Assembly: GCA_905207425.1 (NCBI GenBank)
Contig: CAJLLB010000098.1
Span: 1-7,730 of the forward strand
Direction: 5' to 3'
Source of the DNA: an uncultured Collinsella sp.
Lineage (GTDB): Bacteria > Actinomycetota > Coriobacteriia > Coriobacteriales > Coriobacteriaceae
Length of the DNA: 7,730 nucleotides
The notes under the pieces were generated by a model. The model made no database searches. It was given only the letters and a program-made list of their open reading frames with translations, and had not been told where the DNA came from. A program made the translations under genes and the position numbers. Of this stretch, positions 5,671-7,730 are shown piece by piece. Numbering within the stretch: position 1 is the first letter of the stretch; every line of letters starts with the position of its first letter.

Positions 5671-5680
5671 CGTGGTGCCG

Positions 5681-5836
5681 TTATTGGCGGCTGTGTGCGC
5701 TGATCGCGTATGCCGTGAGTGACAGCACCGCGATGTCGGCCGCGATGGGATGCATCGCGGGAGCGAGGCTGATGACGATGACCGCCATCAGCCAGACCAC
5801 GAGGCCGCCGCGCGGCCCCTTTTCTGGTTTGCGCAT
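5681..5836 (-). CDS. small hydrophobic membrane protein, 51 aa
   Basis: ATG 5836 is preceded by GAAAGGA (5850-5844) at a spacing of seven bases, an excellent site that supports this short gene. The protein starts with basic MRKPEKGPRGG, then two hydrophobic stretches: LVVWLMAVIVISLAPA (about residues 12-27) and IAADIAVLSLTAYAIS (about 31-46), ending AHSRQ. It is therefore probably a hairpin of two membrane helices with both ends inside. No family is recognised. It stands downstream of the parA/RHH pair on the same strand but is separated by 338 bases, and a GC-rich hairpin (5856-5877) lies directly before its ribosome binding site. Such small proteins are common on actinobacterial plasmids; function unknown. 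Confidence 0.7.
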   Translation of the reverse strand: MRKPEKGPRGGLVVWLMAVIVISLAPAMHPIAADIAVLSLTAYAISAHSRQ

Positions 5837-5844
5837 GGCGCAAT

Positions 5845-6108
5845 CCTTTCAGTAAGCCGCGCCGCGACTGGCGCGGCAGCGTCGCCCGGCGGTTGCCGGA
5901 CGGTCGTTCTGGTCCCTGCAACAAGACCTTCTCGACATGAACGATGGTATCGGCTAACATGGAAGTGCCGGTTCGAGGCACTGCAAACTTCCTCCCATTC
6001 CAAGGCGGTGCGCAACGACTTCTTCGGGAGGATGGCCGAGACCGGTGGGTGGCCCTGATTCCACCCCCTTTCAGTAAGCGTTGGGCCGGTGTCTTCGGGC
6101 ACCGGCCC
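5845..6108 (-). repeat. two matching hairpin plus CTTACTGAAAGG modules
   Basis: On the minus strand a GC-rich perfect hairpin is followed at once or within four bases by GCTTACTGAAAGG in two places. The first has arms 6108-6100 and 6091-6083 and the 13-base motif at 6079-6067. The second has arms GCCGCGCC and GGCGCGGC at 5877-5856 and the motif at 5857-5845. In the second copy the GAAAGGA is the ribosome binding site of the 51-aa gene. The DNA after the first copy (GAAAGGGGGTGG) does not open a convincing gene. Confidence 0.6.
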
Positions 6109-6112
6109 TTTG
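5932..6112 (+). ncRNA. candidate small RNA of about 145 nt in the 5837-6174 gap
   Basis: TCGACA (5932-5937) and TAACAT (5955-5960) are spaced exactly 17 bases and could form a promoter. The transcript would begin near 5966 and end at the 6083-6108 hairpin with TTT. It would contain a hairpin with arms AGTGCC (5964-5969) and GGCACT (5977-5982), and a CCTCCC/GGGAGG pairing (5991-5996 with 6026-6031). No convincing gene occupies either strand here. All of this is inference from motifs; a transcript has not been shown. Confidence 0.3.
6083..6108. terminator. hairpin terminator beyond the par operon
   Basis: Arms GGGCCGGTG (6083-6091) and CACCGGCCC (6100-6108) pair perfectly around the loop TCTTCGGG. 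On the plus strand TTTGCGTT follows, which gives a weak T-tract. For the minus strand it lies 66 bases after the stop of the ribbon-helix-helix gene, though without T-run there. It can end both the par transcript and a plus-strand transcript arriving from 5960. Confidence 0.6.
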
Positions 6113-6174
6113 CGTTGCCCGCGTTCGGGCACGCGCCTGTCCGGGACGTCGATGTCTGTTCTAGGATTCTGCGG

Positions 6175-6426
6175 CTATTCGTGCAGCATTCTCGCTATGG
6201 CTTGGTTGATGGTCTCGCCCATTTTCATGCCGTTGTCCGCGCAGTATCGTTTGAGTTCGGCTTTGAGGTCCGCGTCCATCTGGAACGTGGTCATGACCTT
6301 GCGGACGGTTTCGCCGTCGCCGCGTCCGGTGTTGTCCTGCACGTCCATGAGCTTGGTCACGGGTTTTCCTTCGAGTTCGCGGCGTGGCTGCATGCTCATG
6401 GTGAGTCGTCCCGAGGCCTTCTTCAT
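6175..6426 (-). CDS. ribbon-helix-helix partition partner (ParG-like)
   Basis: This 83-aa protein is the centromere-binding and autoregulatory partner expected behind a ParF-type ParA. ATG 6426 overlaps the parA stop as ATGA, so translation is coupled. The N-terminal 45 residues are polar and probably flexible (SMQPRRELEGKPVTKLMD), as in ParG, where such a tail touches the ATPase. The C-terminal half is a textbook ribbon-helix-helix: strand VMTTFQMD (44-51), helix ADLKAELKRYCADNG (52-66) and helix MGETINQAIARMLHE (69-83). Size, order and overlap agree with the parFG pattern. The longer in-frame extension into parA is rejected because of the overlap. Confidence 0.85.
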   Translation of the reverse strand: MKKASGRLTMSMQPRRELEGKPVTKLMDVQDNTGRGDGETVRKVMTTFQMDADLKAELKRYCADNGMKMGETINQAIARMLHE

Positions 6427-7022
6427 CGCAGTTCCTCCTTCAGCTCGTTCCACACGTCCTCGTATCCGTTGAGGTTGCTTCTGAATGTGTGGCCGAAATC
6501 GGCTTTGAAATCCTCCCTCAGCGGGATTTCCGTGTCGAAGATGCCGGCACCGTATTCCTCGACGGCGGTCCTGAACGCGCGCAGGGCGTTGGTGCCCTTG
6601 CGGGCCATGACGATGAGCACGGCGTAGTCTTTGCCGGCGTCCTGGCATTGGGCGGCGGTGAGCATGGTCTGCTGCAGGTCGATGGGCGAGGACAGGGTGG
6701 GGATGACCACGAAGTCGGCGGTTTTGATGGCCTCGTCCACGACGGCGCCGTTCGGCGGGGTGTCGATGACGATCAGTTCGCCGTTGCGGTCCGGGCGGCG
6801 TTCGCGCATGCGCCGTATCTCGGCCTGGTTCTTCGACACGACGGGGAAGGGGAGCGGGTCGTCCGCGTCCTCGGCGGCCTGTGCCCACAATGTGGCGCTG
6901 CCTTGCGGGTCGGTGTCCACGACCGTCACGCTCAGTCCGGATCTTTGGGCTGCGGTGGCTATCGCCAGTGAGCTGGTGGTCTTGCCGACCCCGCCCTTGA
7001 TGTTGATCACGCCGATGATCAT
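6423..7022 (-). CDS. parA: ParA/ParF-type plasmid partition ATPase
   Basis: A deviant Walker A ATPase that distributes plasmid copies over the nucleoid. The 199-aa length is that of the small ParF (type Ib) class, without the N-terminal helix-turn-helix of larger ParA proteins. KGGVGKTT at residues 9-16 includes the signature Lys9 and Lys14. VVDTDPQGSA (34-43) is the Walker A-prime motif, and LIVIDTPP (83-90) the Walker B region. ATG 7022 has GGAGG at 7031-7027, four bases upstream. Since small ParA proteins do not bind their own promoter, regulation should come from the ribbon-helix-helix partner, acting on the AT-rich array just upstream. Confidence 0.93.
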   Translation of the reverse strand: MIIGVINIKGGVGKTTSSLAIATAAQRSGLSVTVVDTDPQGSATLWAQAAEDADDPLPFPVVSKNQAEIRRMRERRPDRNGELIVIDTPPNGAVVDEAIKTADFVVIPTLSSPIDLQQTMLTAAQCQDAGKDYAVLIVMARKGTNALRAFRTAVEEYGAGIFDTEIPLREDFKADFGHTFRSNLNGYEDVWNELKEELR

Positions 7023-7031
7023 CCTGCCTCC

Positions 7032-7067
7032 ATGTTATTAAATATTTATTTTTATTTATTTATTGTA
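7032..7067 (-). promoter_or_regulatory. AT-rich tetramer array, candidate par operator/centromere
   Basis: Directly upstream of parA the minus strand reads TACAAT and then several AATA units in near-tandem up to TTAATAAC, an island of almost pure A/T within GC-rich DNA. In ParFG systems the centromere and operator upstream of parF consist of short repeated tetramers in AT-rich DNA bound by the ribbon-helix-helix protein. TACAAT (7067-7062) may be a -10 box; no -35 is seen. Confidence 0.45.
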
Positions 7068-7095
7068 GCGCGGCCGGTGGTCTTCGCCCCCGGGG

Positions 7096-7730
7096 TCAGA
7101 TGCCGGCCCCGTAGCCTGCGCCGTGGCCTGCGCCCGCCGACCATGTCGGCGTCGCCTGGATGGGTTCTGCATCATACGAGATCGAGGGGTGGGAGTCGTA
7201 GCCGAGCAGGTATTCGGTCTCGCGTTCGCGGAGCATGGCGGTGTAGTCGACCCATCCGGGTCGGCGGCCGAGGGCCCGTTCGAGTTCGGCCAGGTCGTTC
7301 GTGATCTGCTTGCCGCGCGGGGCGTCCTGCCATGCCTGGTCGACGGCGGTTCTGTCGTGTTCGCGCACTTCGAGGCTTTCCCTGAGCTTCCGGGTCGCCT
7401 GGTCGATCTGGCGTGGGGTCATGGTGCGGAGCTGGTCCCGGTCCAGGCGTTGGTAGGCGGCGGTCTCGACCAGGGTGCCGAGCACGGCGTCGTCGCGGTA
7501 TCGTATGTCCTCCGGTTCCTTGAAGTACGGTTCGAATTCGCCGTTGTAGTTGAACTGGTCGTTCCGCAGCACCGGCATGGCCCATCCGCCCCAGTTCGGA
7601 TGTTCCTCCCGGAATCCGGTCAGCTCGTTCCAGAACCCGCGGCCCCAACCCTCTTCGAGCCGGCCGAGGACGGAGGCGTACTCATCGATCGCGTCGGGTC
7701 TGCGCATGTCGCGCAACGCGGCCAGGCGCG
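7096..7730 (-). CDS. C-terminal part of an unrecognised protein, perhaps the relaxase C-terminus
   Basis: The frame is open to the right edge of the window (RLAALRDMRRPDAIDEYAS...), so the start is not in view; TTG 7716 is not a convincing start. About 211 residues are visible. They are polar, mostly helical, and rich in Trp, Arg and Glu, with FWNELTGFREEHPNW and RLDRDQLRTMTPRQIDQATRKLRESLE, then GRRPGWVDYTAMLRERETEYLLGYD. The tail is Gly/Ala-rich (SAGAGHGAGYGAG). No catalytic motif or membrane segment is seen. If the DNA is circular, this stretch lies directly downstream of the relaxase on the same strand, offset by one frame, which would make it the relaxase's C-terminal domain. It ends 74 bases before parA. 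Confidence 0.65.
   Translation of the reverse strand, partial: RLAALRDMRRPDAIDEYASVLGRLEEGWGRGFWNELTGFREEHPNWGGWAMPVLRNDQFNYNGEFEPYFKEPEDIRYRDDAVLGTLVETAAYQRLDRDQLRTMTPRQIDQATRKLRESLEVREHDRTAVDQAWQDAPRGKQITNDLAELERALGRRPGWVDYTAMLRERETEYLLGYDSHPSISYDAEPIQATPTWSAGAGHGAGYGAGI

Noticed and set aside
5964..5982. tRNA T-arm-like hairpin with GGTTCGA loop
   Set aside because: The stem does not give a five-base T-stem with a seven-base TTCRANN loop, and no other tRNA arms surround it.
5944..6066. Minus-strand short gene from the GTG after GAAAGGGGG
   Set aside because: It would give only about 35 codons with little protein character and a ribosome binding site that abuts the start codon.
5944..6971. 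Plus-strand open frames over the par operon and the gap
   Set aside because: They overlap parA and its partner in antisense; repeated Gly, Val and His reflect the complementary codon bias.

Overview
This window reads as a small mobilisable actinobacterial plasmid, most likely from Bifidobacterium. The evidence is the GC-rich coding with strong third-position bias, purine-rich Shine-Dalgarno sites of the AAAGGA/GGAGG type, an iteron origin with a RepA_C-type initiator, a ParF-size ParA with a ribbon-helix-helix partner, and a MobF (TrwC-family) relaxase. The host assignment is inference from overall character; no database search was possible.

Layout. Positions 1-967 (minus) hold the N-terminal part of a MobF relaxase whose frame is broken once, near 763-770; it runs off the left edge. 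Upstream of its start is a candidate oriT: a hairpin, a nic-like site and a perfect 15-bp tandem repeat, followed by about 150 bases that are extremely G-rich and C-poor on the plus strand. A hypothetical gene (1257-1745, plus) follows. Positions 1746-2598 are the replication origin: iterons with a CTAAAG core in two clusters, two DnaA boxes, an imperfect 88-bp duplication, and possibly one small membrane-protein gene on the minus strand (1846-2100). repA (2599-3714) follows, with the last iteron lying where its -35 box should be.

Positions 3751-5680 are a lower-GC cargo block: a three-gene tightly packed operon of exported proteins (a secreted papain-like cysteine peptidase, a type I membrane protein with a possible propeptide-like ectodomain, and an MmpS-like lipoprotein), closed by a hairpin terminator. 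This is the most unusual part of the window. A secreted peptidase with two surface-held partners could be a toxin/immunity or a host-interaction set, but its function is not shown by the sequence.

The right part is on the minus strand: a 51-aa membrane protein (5681-5836), a 338-base gap with two matching hairpin modules and a candidate small RNA on the plus strand, the parA/RHH pair (7022 to 6175) with an AT-rich tetramer array in front, and a C-terminal gene fragment (7096 to the right edge). Because the relaxase leaves the left edge and an open frame on the same strand enters from the right edge, the window may be a whole circular plasmid opened inside the relaxase gene, although the frames differ at the join.
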